The translations under genes were made by a program, and so were the position numbers. The notes under the pieces were generated by a model. The model saw nothing but the letters and a program-made list of their open reading frames with translations, ran no database searches and was not told the DNA's origin. A DNA stretch of 64,000 bases from Halichondria panicea (Eukaryota > Porifera > Demospongiae > Suberitida > Halichondriidae). The stretch lies in contig NC_087392.1 in the NCBI RefSeq assembly GCF_963675165.1, positions 2,123,001-2,187,000 of the forward strand, in the 5' to 3' direction. Numbering within the stretch: position 1 is the first letter of the stretch; each line of letters begins with the position of its first letter. Below are positions 1 to 11,576 of the stretch, piece after piece.

Positions 1-30
1 TGCCTCGAAAATTTTACCTTATACGGAATG

Positions 31-227
31 TACCGTATATAGCCGGTAATTTTCGGGGGATAAAATATTCATGGTTCAGCAATATTTTGACGTTTCATGG
101 ATAACATTTTCGTGGTTGCTGCTTGCGGTAAAGGTAGCTTCATTCGTGGGTAAAATATTTGTGGTCAGAGCTCCAACCACGAAAACTACAAATATTTTGT
201 CTCCTGGAAATTACCAGTTATACGGTA
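31..227. repeat. MITE with TACCGTATA termini
   Basis: An inverted-repeat element. It opens with TACCGTATATAGCCGG and closes with the near-complement CCAGTTATACGGTA; both arms continue inward through a TTTTCG-rich stretch. No coding capacity. The same termini recur at 1524-1756 and 30516-30790, so this is a local family. The bases are consistent with TA target sites, as in Tc1/mariner-type MITEs, but that assignment is inference. Confidence 0.7.
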
Positions 228-292
228 TATACATAAAAGTTTTCTGAGATACGATGCAGTATTATTTGCCTCACGCTAGGCGCTAGGCAATA

Positions 293-520
293 AATAAATG
301 CACTGCTGAAAATACACTGCTCTCTATAATGAAAGCACCGCGGGTGCTGATGCCTCGATGGAGGTGCCAAAGCTACATAACAAAAAGCTACAAATAGCTT
401 TATACACATGATGAACATTTTTGCATTAATTAATTTTGCTGCATGCAGGAGAATCCAGAATCGCAGGGAAACTCAAAGAGTGGGTAACGATCGACCATGA
501 TTATTGTTAAAAACAATCGA
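293..520 (-). repeat. Interspersed repeat, copy 1 (pairs with 63795-64000)
   Basis: This stretch matches the last 200 bases of the window in inverted orientation. Shared landmarks are an AAGCACCGC(G)GGTGCT palindrome, a TTTGGCACCTCC-like block, AGCTTTATAC and a GGGTAACGATCGA-like block. It has no reading frame and no clear termini. It is a dispersed repeat of unknown class. Confidence 0.6.
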
Positions 521-782
521 TGCCGAAAGTTCAAGCCTTGCAGCTCTCTTCTCATTCTTGCAGCTACCATTCTAGTACAGAGATAAAGTTCTACTAAGTA
601 GAGTAGCAACACTCGGTGAACAATTTTTGCTACGCATTCTTCTGAAAAGGCTACAATGACATTCCAAGTAAGGCATAGCTTGAGAACAAAGCATTATTTT
701 GCACATATACAAATAAAAACATGACTAGAAGCCTATAGAAACTCTAACTTGCACTTGGCTGATAATTGAGCAGCTGTAGCAG

Positions 783-783
<1 letters not shown>

Positions 784-820
<37 letters not shown>
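784..820. repeat. (CA)n microsatellite
   Basis: About 18 CA units in non-genic sequence, followed by a TACCGTATACTCCGC motif that resembles one end of the TACCGTATA MITE family. Confidence 0.9.
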
Positions 821-821
<1 letters not shown>

Positions 822-1523
822 CCGTATACTCCGCTTGCGCATGCGTACCGCGGCATAATTATGTTGGAATACAGAGGGCAGTATACTTACTATATTATCC
901 TTGCACCTTTTGTGCAGCTCAGCCACTTCATTGAGAACAGTCCCTCCCCCACAGCTGCAGTTAAGTCTTGCTTGGTCCTCTATGAATGGCTATCCGGTAT
1001 AGAGAGTTTTGAGTCTGTAAAAATGGGAAGGGAATAAAGGTGAAAGTGGACAACTATATACTGCAGAATGTCTGCAACACATGAATGTTGAGCATTTTGC
1101 GTTCCTTATGGAAAATGCTTACAGTACAACATGCAGCCAGTGTGTACACGTATTCCATACAAGGACACACGCTAAACACGATGTGTCAAACTTTGCAAAC
1201 TCCAGTACAGGAATTTTCAACTGCAATGTCTAGAGCAGCCATACAACATTACGAGAGCACAAACATTGCTGAGCCAGGCAATGTAAAAAAATGTATACTC
1301 GCTACTAGAGAAGTCTGAAATGGGAGTGTGCCCCAGCCTTCCTGCTCACTTGATGAGAGTGTAGACAGGAGAATCTCTATTAGTTCCTGGCAGATATGCA
1401 GTCCTGTGTGATCAATATAGTAGCTCACAAAAAGATTAAGGATAGCTTCAGCTGTGATGCAAAGCCTCCACCCTAGGTCGATTTTCTCCCAGTTTAAAAA
1501 ATTGGTTTGGAGCCCTAGACATT
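821..1523. other. No gene seen
   Basis: AT-rich sequence with only short chance frames. No splice-consistent coding exon, RNA gene or repeat was recognised on either strand. Confidence 0.5.
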
Positions 1524-1756
1524 GCAGTATTAACGGGAAATTTTCGTGGGGTGCAAAATTTCGCGTTTTTTGAGGGCAGAGTAGTTAACGCGAAAATTAA
1601 AACTCCTACGCACTGGTATTTCACATGCAAAGCTATTGGTGTGTGTGGTTTCCTGGCATTGAAACGCGAATATTAGAACCCACAAACATTTCTGCTGAGG
1701 GCTCTGGAGCCAAATAGCAAAAATTTGCACCCACGAAAATTTCCCGCTATACGGTA
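1524..1756. repeat. MITE with TACCGTATA-type termini
   Basis: The left arm, starting about TATTAACGGGAAATTTTCG, is complementary to the right arm ending CCCGCTATACGGTA. The interior also folds back around CGCGTTTTTTG and CGCGAATATTAG. Non-coding. It is a second copy of the family at 31-227; its left terminus is diverged. Confidence 0.65.
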
Positions 1757-2656
1757 GATAAACGGGATAGGCAACGCACAGCACTTCCGTTGGACGAGGA
1801 TAGTTACATTTAACCCTTTTGCCGTAAGATTATGCACGCCTCACCGTACTAAGAAATTCACTAAAAATGTTAGACAATGTGGTAAAATTAAAGCCATTTC
1901 ATAGCCGGACGAGAAGATTCCAGACAAGAACTGTAATGTGGAAGGAGCCATTTACAGTGGAATATGATCTAGTATTGTCTACATGCATAACAAAAAGAAA
2001 ATAGTGGGTGTGGTCAAGTCAAAGTATCACTACAAGTGATGAAGAGTTCAAGTACGACACATGGAATATCTTCCTCAGTAGACTCAAAAAGAATATTTAT
2101 GGAGCATACAAGCATTTATCCATGTACTAGGGTGCATAACAACAGAAAACAAATATAGTGAGCTAATGTTTATTTTACAGTGTATGTCTATGCTTTCTTA
2201 GTTAGAGTGATTCTCATCAACATCCAGTCTTCACAGCCATCCAGAGCTTCAATGTGTTTGCTGAAGACTTGTTGTAGATAGCATATTAGCTAGACACTTG
2301 CTATACTATATATATAGAGCAGTATTGTAAAAAAGGAGAGCTTACAAGGGTGTCTTCTCGAGTAAGATCAAACCACATATGATTTTAGATCACGAGGAAT
2401 TTTCTTGTAGCCTCACCCACTGTTGACTATATGGAATAAACGAAATAAGCAGTAATGCAATGCAATGCCGAGTCTCCAGCAGCAAGGTAAATGTTTTTAG
2501 AAATTAGCTACTGCAGCGGTATAGTGGCCCGCGACATATAAAGAGCAAAAAGGTGCATGCACTCAATGTGTGTCATCACATGGGATGCATGGCGGTGTCA
2601 GTGTGGTAGGCCAGTTAGGAAGAGAAGCAACATGCATTACTGCAAAGTATTACTGA
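1757..2656. other. No gene seen
   Basis: Low-complexity AT-rich sequence. No exon-like frame, tRNA-like fold or repeat boundary was found. Confidence 0.45.
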
Positions 2657-2877
2657 CAGGGTTTCATCTAGGATTAAAAGTTTGGGGGGAGAAGGTTTAC
2701 GCACGCCGCAAAATGTTTGGCCACTCCCACATTTGCTGCCCACACCCCCTATTACATGCTACTGCATCACAGTAAATCTAGTTACATCATAGACACTACT
2801 AATGTGATGTCATTATTCTACACACATTTTGGGGAGGGGGGAGGTTTATCCCCCCCCCCCCACTAGATGAATCCCTG
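2657..2877. repeat. hAT-like MITE
   Basis: A short element bounded by CAGGGTTTCATCTAG and its near-complement CTAGATGAATCCCTG. A CAGGG-type terminus is typical of hAT elements. The interior has no frame and ends in a long C tract. Flanks share only ACTGA, so a clean 8-bp target duplication is not visible and the superfamily call is tentative. Confidence 0.55.
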
Positions 2878-3394
2878 ACTGAATAAATCTCGAAATTAGA
2901 ACCCCAGACACTTTGATACACCATTCTCAATTGACAGTTTCATTGGCATATGAAGCTGCTCTGAGGCTGTGCAAAGTTATTATGGTGTACACTGTACAGT
3001 GCTTGCAATTGGATGTTTAGTGCTTATAATCATTAGCTACATGTATGTGGTTACAGCCAAGTTACCCAGAATAATTAATGTACAGTATTTAACTATGGTC
3101 GCAAGGGTATGCAGGAACTAGAGTGTCATACCCGAATCGTGGATATTATACATTTTGGCAGTACCGAGTCTAAGCTGGAGTCACATGCCCTTCATACCCT
3201 GTCGGGCTAGAGGTTGGGGGTCACCTGACTGTGGTTAGGTTAGTATTGTAACATGTTGTACATTATGCTGTACTATAGACTACTCTAAGAAAACCCACAG
3301 AGAAGACACTATACTCTCAGATTTGTGGGTGACTGGATTAGAAGAATGTATAAATGCAGATTTACTACTAGCCTGGGATGGGACAGAGTCGCAG

Positions 3395-4085
3395 AGGTAG
3401 TTGGGTCCAACCAACGCGTGTGCGTATGGTTGGGTGTCAAGTACTAGTAACACCTTTGTTCCACTGCAGGAAATGTACAGCTAGGCTAATCAGATTGCTG
3501 TGTTCCAGTAGGAAATCTTTATCAAGAGGTTGATTGTATAATAGCTAGACACTCTAGCACAAGGAGAGTACAACCAGCTATAAGCCTACAGTACCTCAAG
3601 GCTTTTGAAGAAGTTGTTCGCAGACCAGAGAAAACCCACATAACACAGCTTGGTTTTGTCAAAATTAATTTTATTGTTAGCACACCAAAACTTAAAACAA
3701 ATACAAGTCTTTTTGACTACTGTTCAAGCTTCATTTAGAGCTACTAATAGCTAGACCATGCATTTTGTTGCATCTCTGGATAAATACAGTTAGCCTTACC
3801 ATGTTAACTAGGTAAACTGGCTCACTGCCTACTAAATCTTGTATTTATAGGCTATAGTATCCTCCTACTTTCTCTACGAGTTCTGAGGTATTTCTTGACT
3901 TTCAAAACAGCTATAGCTAGATCTAGCCGGCCAGCTAGACAGTATTCTTTATATCGCACCCTGCATGAGCCATGCGGTTGTTAGCCACTTAAGATCTCAG
4001 CCTCAAGTGTCAGTGGAACAAAAGTGCTACAAGTACTGATACCCAACCATAAGCACGTGTTGGTTGGACTCCGCCCAACTAGGTC
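3395..4085. repeat. Inverted-repeat element, about 690 bp
   Basis: The left arm at about 3395-3485 reads AGTTGGGTCCAACCAACGCG, then ATGGTTGGGTGTCAAGTACT. It is complementary to the right arm at about 4005-4085, which contains AAGTACTGATACCCAACCAT and GTTGGTTGGACTC. The arms are imperfect and the middle is unique and non-coding. Superfamily unknown. Confidence 0.6.
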
Positions 4086-4116
4086 AGAGGAGGTTCGACA
4101 ACCGTGCGCCTAGGAT
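4086..4116. repeat. Fragment of the CAGAGGAGGTC MITE family
   Basis: One terminus only, CAGAGGAGGTTCGACAACCG followed by TGCGCC. It matches the ends of the element at 39691-39802. The partner terminus is absent, so this is a solo end or decayed copy. Confidence 0.5.
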
Positions 4117-4530
4117 TAATTTTTACTGGATTTAATAGACTATGTAAAAGGAGTGTAACACGTACCTCTAAAGGCAAGTTATATGAAAATGCTGATTCAT
4201 GCTAGAGTTGCAGAATCTTAGCAACACACCAGTAAAAGTGTTGAGCTTTATGCCTTTATATGGAATATGTGTACACACTACTTGGCCTACTTCATTGTAT
4301 GAGCAATTCCCATACCCATATAAGGAACGCAGTTTATTTCGCAAAGATTCTGCAAACTTCAGTACATTGTACAATAGAAAACCGTTGTATTATAGTTTAA
4401 ACTTTGTTACTTATACATCTTTGACTAGATATAGGAGTGTCAAGTCAAATACATATACTTCATAATAATGTTGAAAAAAGAAAGCTAGTTATAGTTATGA
4501 AGTTCCTTACTTGAGTGCTTTCAACGCTGT

Positions 4531-4583
4531 CACGGTGTACAGTCATCACGGTGTACAGTCATCATAGTGTACAGTCATCATAG
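4531..4583. repeat. Three copies of an 18-bp tandem repeat
   Basis: Three tandem copies of GTGTACAGTCATCA(C/T)(G/A)... in non-coding sequence between the repeat mosaic and TXNDC9. The rest of 4117-5101 shows no gene, apart from a small hairpin near 4970 (ATTGAAGAGTTCTTCAAT). Confidence 0.75.
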
Positions 4584-5101
4584 CTCCGCAGTGAGCGGTC
4601 TGTGATTTTCAACCTCTGGTTTGTTGTTCCCGGCCGGATCCCTGCAGCACCACCATGAGTCAGCTGGGTTTATGGCATGAAATGTAACAATTTATATTAT
4701 TAGCACATACAAACAAGCAAAAGTTGCAAAGTATCAAATCCACCTACCAGTTGCTTAGTTCGGGTTGGCTTTGTGGTAAGAAGAGAAGTATCCATTGGAT
4801 CGATTCGCCTGAAGATTGTTCCTTAGAGATGTCCTTCTTCCGAGGTCCTAATCAGATCCACATGTGCGCGTGCGCATGCGGTTACGTGTCATGTGGGAAA
4901 AGCCCCACCCCCTTGGCCTTGAAAAGCCAAATCTTGGGCTACAGTTCTGCTTTATATCACCATAGATTGAAGAGTTCTTCAATCTATGATATCACTCCAT
5001 TATAATATCCATATATTATAATTACATAGGATTGACAACAATATTACTGTGCACATAATATGTAATTGTCTCGCTCAGACGTGCATTTATAAGTGAGTAG
5101 A

Positions 5102-5878
5102 TCAGTCATCAGAGTCACTGTCCTGAGCAGACTCTCTTATAGTCTTCTTGGCTCTGAAGTTGACTTGTTTTTTTGCAGGCTTGCCAACGTCCGGAGGTTC
5201 CGACAGATTGCCTGAATAATTTATCACACCTGCACAGCCCAGTCGCCATTCTAGCATCTCCGTGGAGAAGTCGTCATGGCCACCGAGCTCGTCAAACCCT
5301 TTGATGTAGTCCTTTGTGATGGAGTCAATGACACAGGATATGGTGGGGAGGACGCGTATACGGAGCCTGTCACAGAGGAAGGGGGCTCGCTCCACGTTGA
5401 GCTTGATGAATCTCGTTTCAAGATGTTTGGGGGCCAGAATGATTAGGTGTTTGTCTACAATTTTGCAACGGAAGGTAGAGTCTCGGAAATAATGGCACAC
5501 CACTTTGTTGCTCTTTTTACAGATGTCAAAGAACTCTTTCTCCTCTGTAATCTCTGTGTACTGCCCATGTCCCTGTGTCATCCACTGCTCCTTTTGAGAT
5601 CGTGCCTTCTTCATCTGCTGCAGTCGCTGCTCCCTAGGCATGGAGAGATCACATAATAGATAAATGTAGCATTCTGGTCATAGATACAGTTACATGTACA
5701 GTAGCCACACTTGTATTTGTCACACCCCCTAAGTTTAGCTGTACCTTAGCTTGTCCAGGTCATCAGCATCCATTTTGTCCATTCTATCTATTTCATTGTC
5801 GAGTTGGTTCTCTATGACTTTGGTGGCCTGGAGTAACCTCTGCTCTACGGCTGCTTGCAGAATCTCCTGAGTAGCCAT
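5102..5878 (-). CDS. TXNDC9: Thioredoxin domain-containing protein 9 (phosducin-like)
   Basis: Two coding exons (5878-5745, 5633-5102) give 221 aa, close to the usual ~226 aa. Exon 1 starts MATQEILQAAVEQR and is helical. Exon 2 holds the thioredoxin fold with VVCHYFRDSTFRCKI, HLETRFIKLNVERAPFLC and EMLEWRLG, and ends in acidic DSDSDD. As in the family, the fold has no CxxC redox pair, so it is a binding rather than oxidoreductase protein. TXNDC9 proteins work with the CCT/TRiC chaperonin in tubulin and actin folding. The intron is 111 bp with normal GT-AG ends and the frame is kept across it. The start was chosen because it restores the family N-terminal helix. It is divergent with UFSP2, with 124 bp between the start codons. 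Confidence 0.93.
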
Positions 5879-6002
5879 CTCTAGCTAGCTAGCTCTCTCA
5901 GCTCACTTTAAACTTTTCCCTAGTGATAAGGTTCAAAGGTCAAATTAGGTGGCCTTTGCAGAGTGGGCGTGGTGCCATGTGTAGTTAGCTAGCTAGCTAG
6001 CT
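5879..6002. promoter_or_regulatory. Bidirectional promoter, TXNDC9/UFSP2
   Basis: Only 124 bp separate the two divergent start codons. Both edges carry CTAGCTAGCTAG tracts (about 5881-5895 and 5983-6002) and a GGGCGTGG box lies near 5964. The paired CTAGCTAG tracts could base-pair across the interval. The promoter role is inferred from position. Confidence 0.5.
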
Positions 6003-8418
6003 ATGGAAATCATTCTGGACCAGGATAAGGTAATACCAAAGGTTTTGCAATGACTTTATGTTACCCCTCTCCAGCTGAAAGGCTGTCGTGGCCTGGGTGT
6101 GCTGGTGACATTGAAACAAGCGCCAGCACTGACTGTAGTGGGCCAATATGCCTGTGTTCCAGCCAATCAGAGTGTACCACAACTGGAATCTGTTGGTCTA
6201 CCTACTCCAGACTGGGTCAATACGACTGAGGAGGCCAGGAGTCATTTCCCTGGTGGCTGTGATGTCAGACGTGGTGTGTGGGTGTGTGTAGATTCAAAGG
6301 CGACGACTAGTGCAGTATGGACAATGCTGACCTCAATTACTCGCATCTTGGTGAGAAAAAATGCGTTACATGTGGATATTATGTATGACGTCAATTGTAA
6401 CAGTATATACTTTTGTTCCTCATACTCACAGGAAGTGTTATGTCCAGAGGTGTTAGCCGTGCTGTACAGAGATGGAACTGAAATGGAGTGTTTCACTATC
6501 GACTCTGGTAGTCTGAGTAGTCAGTCAGTGGGGCTAGCCACGACCTCTCTCCAGAGCTACCTTACCGAGAGCACTCTTCTCTGTCGACTCCTAATTTCCG
6601 TCCCTCTATACTTACCTGAAGGACAGCCAGGTGTTTTATTGCAAGAATAATGCATATGAAATGAAATTCTATCTCTTTTATAGTGTCCACTTCGTTTTCC
6701 TCTGTTGAAGAGTTCTTCAACAACAGCTCGACAATATTCTGTGTATCCTCAAAACCACCATTGATCTTCAGTGAGTCTACCACTAGTGGGACAGCAGTCA
6801 GGAGGTTGATCAAAGCCAAGCCACAAGACCCAGTCGCAACTCTCCCTAGCTCCTCCCAGCACATACCCCATGCTCAGACAGGCCCTGTGATTATTGAGCT
6901 TCTCAGAGACCACACCCAACCAACAGACACTCCATCACTCACTGTGTCTAATCCTCTACCCAACAATTGCTTAAAAGTCAGTCTGTCGGTGGATGTGCTG
7001 GTACTGGCCAATATCACTTCACCTTTGAGGGAACTGGCTGCCGTTTGTAGAGAGAAATTAACCACCCACCTAAAATCAATTGCCAAAGGCATTACATGGA
7101 AGGTACATTCATTTGTTTGGTACTGAACAGTGTATAGTAATGTGATTGCCTGTACGTGTAGGAGGGAAGTGTGTGTACTGTGACCACCCACCACTTAGCC
7201 CTATGGAACCAACACTGTCCGGTGACAATCGTCTACCCACACACAGCCCACTCGTGGGAAAGTCTTGACAATCCTCTACCAGTCACCACTGACGACCTGC
7301 GACTTTACAGAGAGGAGCTACACAAGAGACTGTGTCTTGGAACAGACCTGCCATATCTCAGGGTACCGAGACAACCAACAAAGCAAGGTATCATTCATAT
7401 CTCAGCCTTGATGTAATTTTAATTTTATTCAACAGGCTCTCCATGGCTCACGTCTAATATAATGCTTAGTACAGGTTCTCAGCTACTCAATCCTCACCAC
7501 CATCTCAAACAGACAGGTCAGTGTGTGTATGTGTGTGGTCACATAGCTACAGTCACTCTCTACAACAGTCAAGACTGGGAGTCTGGCAACAGTGCAAGGA
7601 GACTATCTCTACTACCACTACATGCAAAATGGTTTCAATGACAATGTAAGTTATGTCATACAATGTAACTACAATTAACTTAGTCTTTCCGCAGGGCTGG
7701 GGTTGTGCCTACCGATCGCTACAGACCCTCTGGTCTTGGTTCTGGCTTCAAGGCTACACAGACAAGCCACCACCAACACACAAGGAAATTCAAGAGAGTG
7801 TAGTGGCAGCAAAGACAAGGAGCTCTTCTCTGATTGGCTCCAAGGAATGGATTGGGTCGATTGAAGTCAGCAACTCCCTCAATCAACTGCTAGGGGTATG
7901 TATGCATAGTTATGTATGACCGTCTTGTATACAAATTATGCTCAGTTGGTGTCCATAATCAAGCCCCAAATTAAAGGCCCTGACATGGCCAGTGTGGGGA
8001 GAGTTTTGCTGGAGCATTTCAGAACACACGGGACTCCAGTTATGATCGGTACATTACTAAATTTTCTGTAACTTAATACTTATTGTAGCCTGTTGGGTTC
8101 AGGTGGAGGAGTGTTAGCACACACTATTCTGGGAGTGACCTTCAATGACACCACAGGAGAAACACAGTGAGAGTTAATTGAGCTTTGTTGCTGTCAATCC
8201 TTACCTTCCATTCCAGATTTCTCATTCTAGATCCACACTACACTGGTACAGAGGACATTAATACCATCACTGCCAAGGTAAATGGATATCAACAAATTCT
8301 TTCGATTTTCAATCACATGCAGGGCAAATGGTGTGGGTGGAAAAAAGTGTCATTCTGGGACGAAAAAGCCAGCTACAATCTCTGCATGCCAAAGAAACCC
8401 ACTGACTTCTTGTTATAG
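6003..8418 (+). CDS. UFSP2: UFM1-specific peptidase 2
   Basis: Twelve exons (6003-6029, 6075-6350, 6432-6630, 6684-7102, 7162-7387, 7436-7516, 7569-7645, 7695-7895, 7946-8048, 8103-8166, 8217-8277, 8323-8418) give 609 aa. The C-terminal papain-like domain carries the catalytic Cys in [14 protein letters not shown] (about C439) and the Asp-His pair in LILDPHYTG (about D563/H565). [11 protein letters not shown] and WCGWK are also conserved. UFSP2 matures UFM1 and removes it from substrates at the ER. The human protein is about 470 aa; the extra length here is in the N-terminal half, where conservation is weak. All junctions keep frame with GT-AG signals. The start MEIILDQDK comes from a tiny 27-nt first exon and is the least certain part. 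Confidence 0.93.
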
Positions 8419-8601
8419 TTTCAAATGCAATTTGTGTATATTTTTTCGATGCTTTCAAATCAATGTCATAATTTTGTCAATCTGAAACCATTTGAGCATG
8501 TAGTGTGTTCACAGAATAATAAGTACAAACATGACTGACAGTGTAGCAAGGTAAAATTATTGATGGACTATAATCTACAACTACTCAGTCACACAGAGCC
8601 C

Positions 8602-9909
8602 CTATGCGTTCATCCAACTCTCTTCAACAATAGCCAGAACTCTTTTTTCATACTCTCTCCTGTTGTCTTGATAGAGCTGAGCAGCTTGACTATTGGCTGG
8701 ACTGTTTGGGTTAGGCTCGTCCAGTAGCGACTGTGTGTGTTTGTGTTTTTGTATGTGTGATTGCTATGAACTCATTGGCTATAATTTACAAGAGAGCTAG
8801 CACACATCAGATTATAGTTTGATTTGGGCCAGCTTGCCATATAGAATCAATCAGAATAGTTGGACAATGTCCATTAGCACTTATACAAGTATGCTAACAG
8901 AAGCGACTAACGTGCAGGCCAGTATGCTAACAGAAGCGACTAACGTGCAGGTCAGACTGGGTGTGCTAACAATGTTGTACTATGTACAATTGTATTAACC
9001 TGTATTGATGTTAATATTGAAGATACATCATATGTTGGACTCCAGCGATTTTGTAAGATATCCAAACATATACTACCATCAGCGTAAACTGTGAAATAAG
9101 AACAGAGGTTGACGTAACACTATAACAGGAAACAGTGCATTGTGAGTGTTCCAAGGTAAGTACCAAGAGTCATACGATACGCATATTTCCTAACACACAC
9201 ACACACAAATCTAGTAATTTACCATTAGGGTGGAACATTTTAGAGACAAATCGAACAGTGGGTGGCTTGTTAGGGTACTCCTCTGAGAAGGCCATTGTTA
9301 GTTTGAAGGTGCCATCATCAAACGGTGTGTCTTTGGGCCTGCAAACAATGAATACACATAATCAGCAATTGCTCAATGCCATATATGATTGGTTGGTTAT
9401 TACTTAGCAAAGCCATATTTGACTGCCAGGTCATCGTTAGCTAACCCATATTCATGACAGCTACAATCAGCAGTATTCCTTGTTTACATTACTGAGCTTC
9501 ATAAGATAATTATAACATAATTAGATCACTCACAAAAAACGCTGAGCTAGTACTTTCAGCATAATATTACTCACCCGAATATGACGGCATTCCAGAGCAT
9601 TATGTTATTCTCTGTTGGAGCCCCACTCACTCCGGCAGGGGGATCCTCTTGTAACCTGTAGAGTCACAATAATTATTATGGCAGAAAGTAAATACACGTA
9701 CATTCGATACAATAGGCCAAGTTGGAATATGTTAAACGCTCTGAATAAGCAGTTTAGACATGGCCAATAGTATGACTGTACTTTATAATATCAACAGTAT
9801 AAAATACAGTAGCTCTATGGTTTTAGTATCAAACACTGTTTATGATACTCTACAGTAATAAATGCCTTTTGAAATCTCTCATGAGTCTTCTCCTTGCTGG
9901 TGTGGACAT
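8602..9909 (-). CDS. UBE2A: RAD6-type ubiquitin-conjugating enzyme E2 (UBE2A/B)
   Basis: Five exons (9909-9866, 9655-9575, 9338-9223, 9088-9000, 8730-8602) give exactly 152 aa, the length of human UBE2A/B. It starts [15 protein letters not shown], keeps [11 protein letters not shown] and the active-site Cys88 in [13 protein letters not shown], and ends in [17 protein letters not shown] followed by a helix. RAD6 enzymes ubiquitinate histone H2B and PCNA in chromatin and DNA-damage tolerance. The first intron needs a GC donor (AAAAG|GC) to give the canonical sequence. A GT site 12 nt downstream is also in frame but would insert four residues (HLLL). The acidic tail of the yeast protein is absent, as in animals. 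It is divergent with the Jupiter-like gene. Confidence 0.93.
8888..8951. repeat. 33-bp direct duplication in an E2 intron
   Basis: Two adjacent, nearly identical copies of AGTATGCTAACAGAAGCGAC plus TAACGTGCAGG in the last intron of the E2 gene. Non-coding; a recent slippage event. Confidence 0.9.
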
Positions 9910-10020
9910 TATGACTGACAGACGGACTCAGTGCTTGAGCAGAAACGAAGTGCAGAGTGTATAAACTTAGTGTACGTGTTGTTAAAATGAAAAGTAAATA
10001 CAAGCTATGTCATGTGTACT

Positions 10021-10063
10021 AAAAACCACGCCCATTTATTTCCCAAATAAAAGGGCGTGGTTT
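10021..10063. promoter_or_regulatory. CCACGCCC palindrome in E2/Jupiter promoter
   Basis: An inverted repeat with arms AACCACGCCC and GGGCGTGGTT around AT-rich TTTATTTCCCAAATAAA. It lies between the divergent starts at 9909 and 10204. A similar palindrome lies upstream of MOB4 (51941-51972). CCACGCCC matches KLF/Sp-type GC boxes; function is inferred. Confidence 0.5.
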
Positions 10064-10203
10064 CCAGGTACGTCATGTGGCGGAAGTCCTAATCAACAGG
10101 AGCTCACTGCAATATCCCCACTTTGTTGATCACTTGTCCTGATCCTAGTCCTCACTTCCAAGATCTCTCCTGTCTCTGTATTGTCTGGTGTTTGGCAATA
10201 ATT

Positions 10204-11387
10204 ATGTCTAGCTATGGTTACACCAACCAGGGTCTCTGTGAATCTGAGAAGCCTACCTCAAGGTAAGGTCTAGCTTTGATTTAATCTAATATGTAATTAC
10301 AGCACCACCACCATTGTTCATAATTTAAGGACAACTCAGCATTTTTGGGGTCCTAAAAAAAGCGCCAACGGTTGCTGTAATTTCGAGTAAAGCGAGGCTC
10401 TGATTAGGTTACGTGAGATTTTGAACGGCAGTGCTGTAGTGGACGCCAGACACTTTTACTAATAGTGGCTCGGACTGTAACGGTTTGACTTCAAAGTTGG
10501 AGGATGTGTTAGTGATTGTACTGAGGACACTTGAGCTCAATCGTGACATTTTGCTCGTTTATACTTACAATAAAATGTCCGGGCTCTGCCCAGCTAGATC
10601 TACATGTACCCCTCTGACACACCCCAACATTATTGAATGTGATGAATGACAGTGATGAATACTCGTAGCGAGGTGTGTCCCTAGTTAATTTATGGCAATT
10701 CGCCTTTACTTTTTGACCTATACATGTGTATTATGTGCATCATGCATTTGAGTACTCTTATTACTCTTGATTTGATGCATACATGTAGCTGTGCTATATA
10801 ACTGTCTAAATGTAGATATAACATTATGGAGACCAAAAATCAAACTGTAGATCCACGTGCTTGTGTACAAGAAATTGTACTCTAAGTAGAGACACCTCAC
10901 TAGCTTGTGGTATTTATTGTAGCGCCACCATAATTTAAGCACGCAATTTTAAGGATTCTAAATGTTTACCACTTTAGAGTGTAATTATTTTTTCTGGCAC
11001 TGTAATTACACTAACTATGGTAATTGGATCTAACAAATCCATCATCTTATAATTTACGTGTGTTTTGTATACAGAGTGCTTCGTCCCCCCGGTGGTGGTG
11101 GTTCCCTCAACATATTTGGAGGGGGAGGTGACCCATCTCCTGCCAAAAGCAAGCCTCAACCAGTGAAACAGACCCCACCTCCCCCCGTGGCAAAGCAACC
11201 AGTAAAACAGACTCCACCTCTGCCTGTGAAACAAACCCCACCTCCTCCTGTGGCCAAACAGCCAGTGTCTACCATCATCAACCCCAGTCCGTCATCAGCA
11301 GCTACAGAGCGGACTACACCAGCGAAACGCACCTCAACCAAGGTGCATGCTCCTCCTGGTGGCAAGTCGAGCTTCTCTTTCTATTGA
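10204..11387 (+). CDS. Jupiter microtubule-associated homolog (JPT1/HN1-like)
   Basis: Two exons (10204-10262, 11075-11387) give 123 aa. The family signature is split by the intron: TS|RVLRPPGGGGSLNIFGGG. The protein ends APPGGKSSFSFY, matching the PPGGKSS tail of JPT1/HN1 proteins. Between lies a proline-lysine repeat region with three runs of PVKQTPPP and two of PPVAKQPV, so most of the chain is probably disordered. Family members bind microtubules and are small and basic. Which vertebrate paralogue it equals cannot be said. The 812-bp intron is long for this window, but I saw no transposon in it. Confidence 0.8.
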
Positions 11388-11576
11388 GGGATCTGGAGAC
11401 CCCTCGGGGCACAAAGCAACAATCATAAACCCTCAATAATTGTACCTTTTAAACTAAACATTCTAGAGACAGGTTTTTATATATGGTTTTAATACAGGTG
11501 AAACTTTATTTTTGTTATCAATTCCATTGTGTACATGTGAGAAAATGAGAATAGTGCAAAAGTTTGGGAGATGCTG

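Noticed and set aside
2557-2775. 72-codon frame overlapping the hAT-like element
   Set aside because: Runs through the element terminus, no family match, no splice context.
4168-4465. Overlapping frames on both strands
   Set aside because: AT-rich chance frames without conserved motifs or partner exons.
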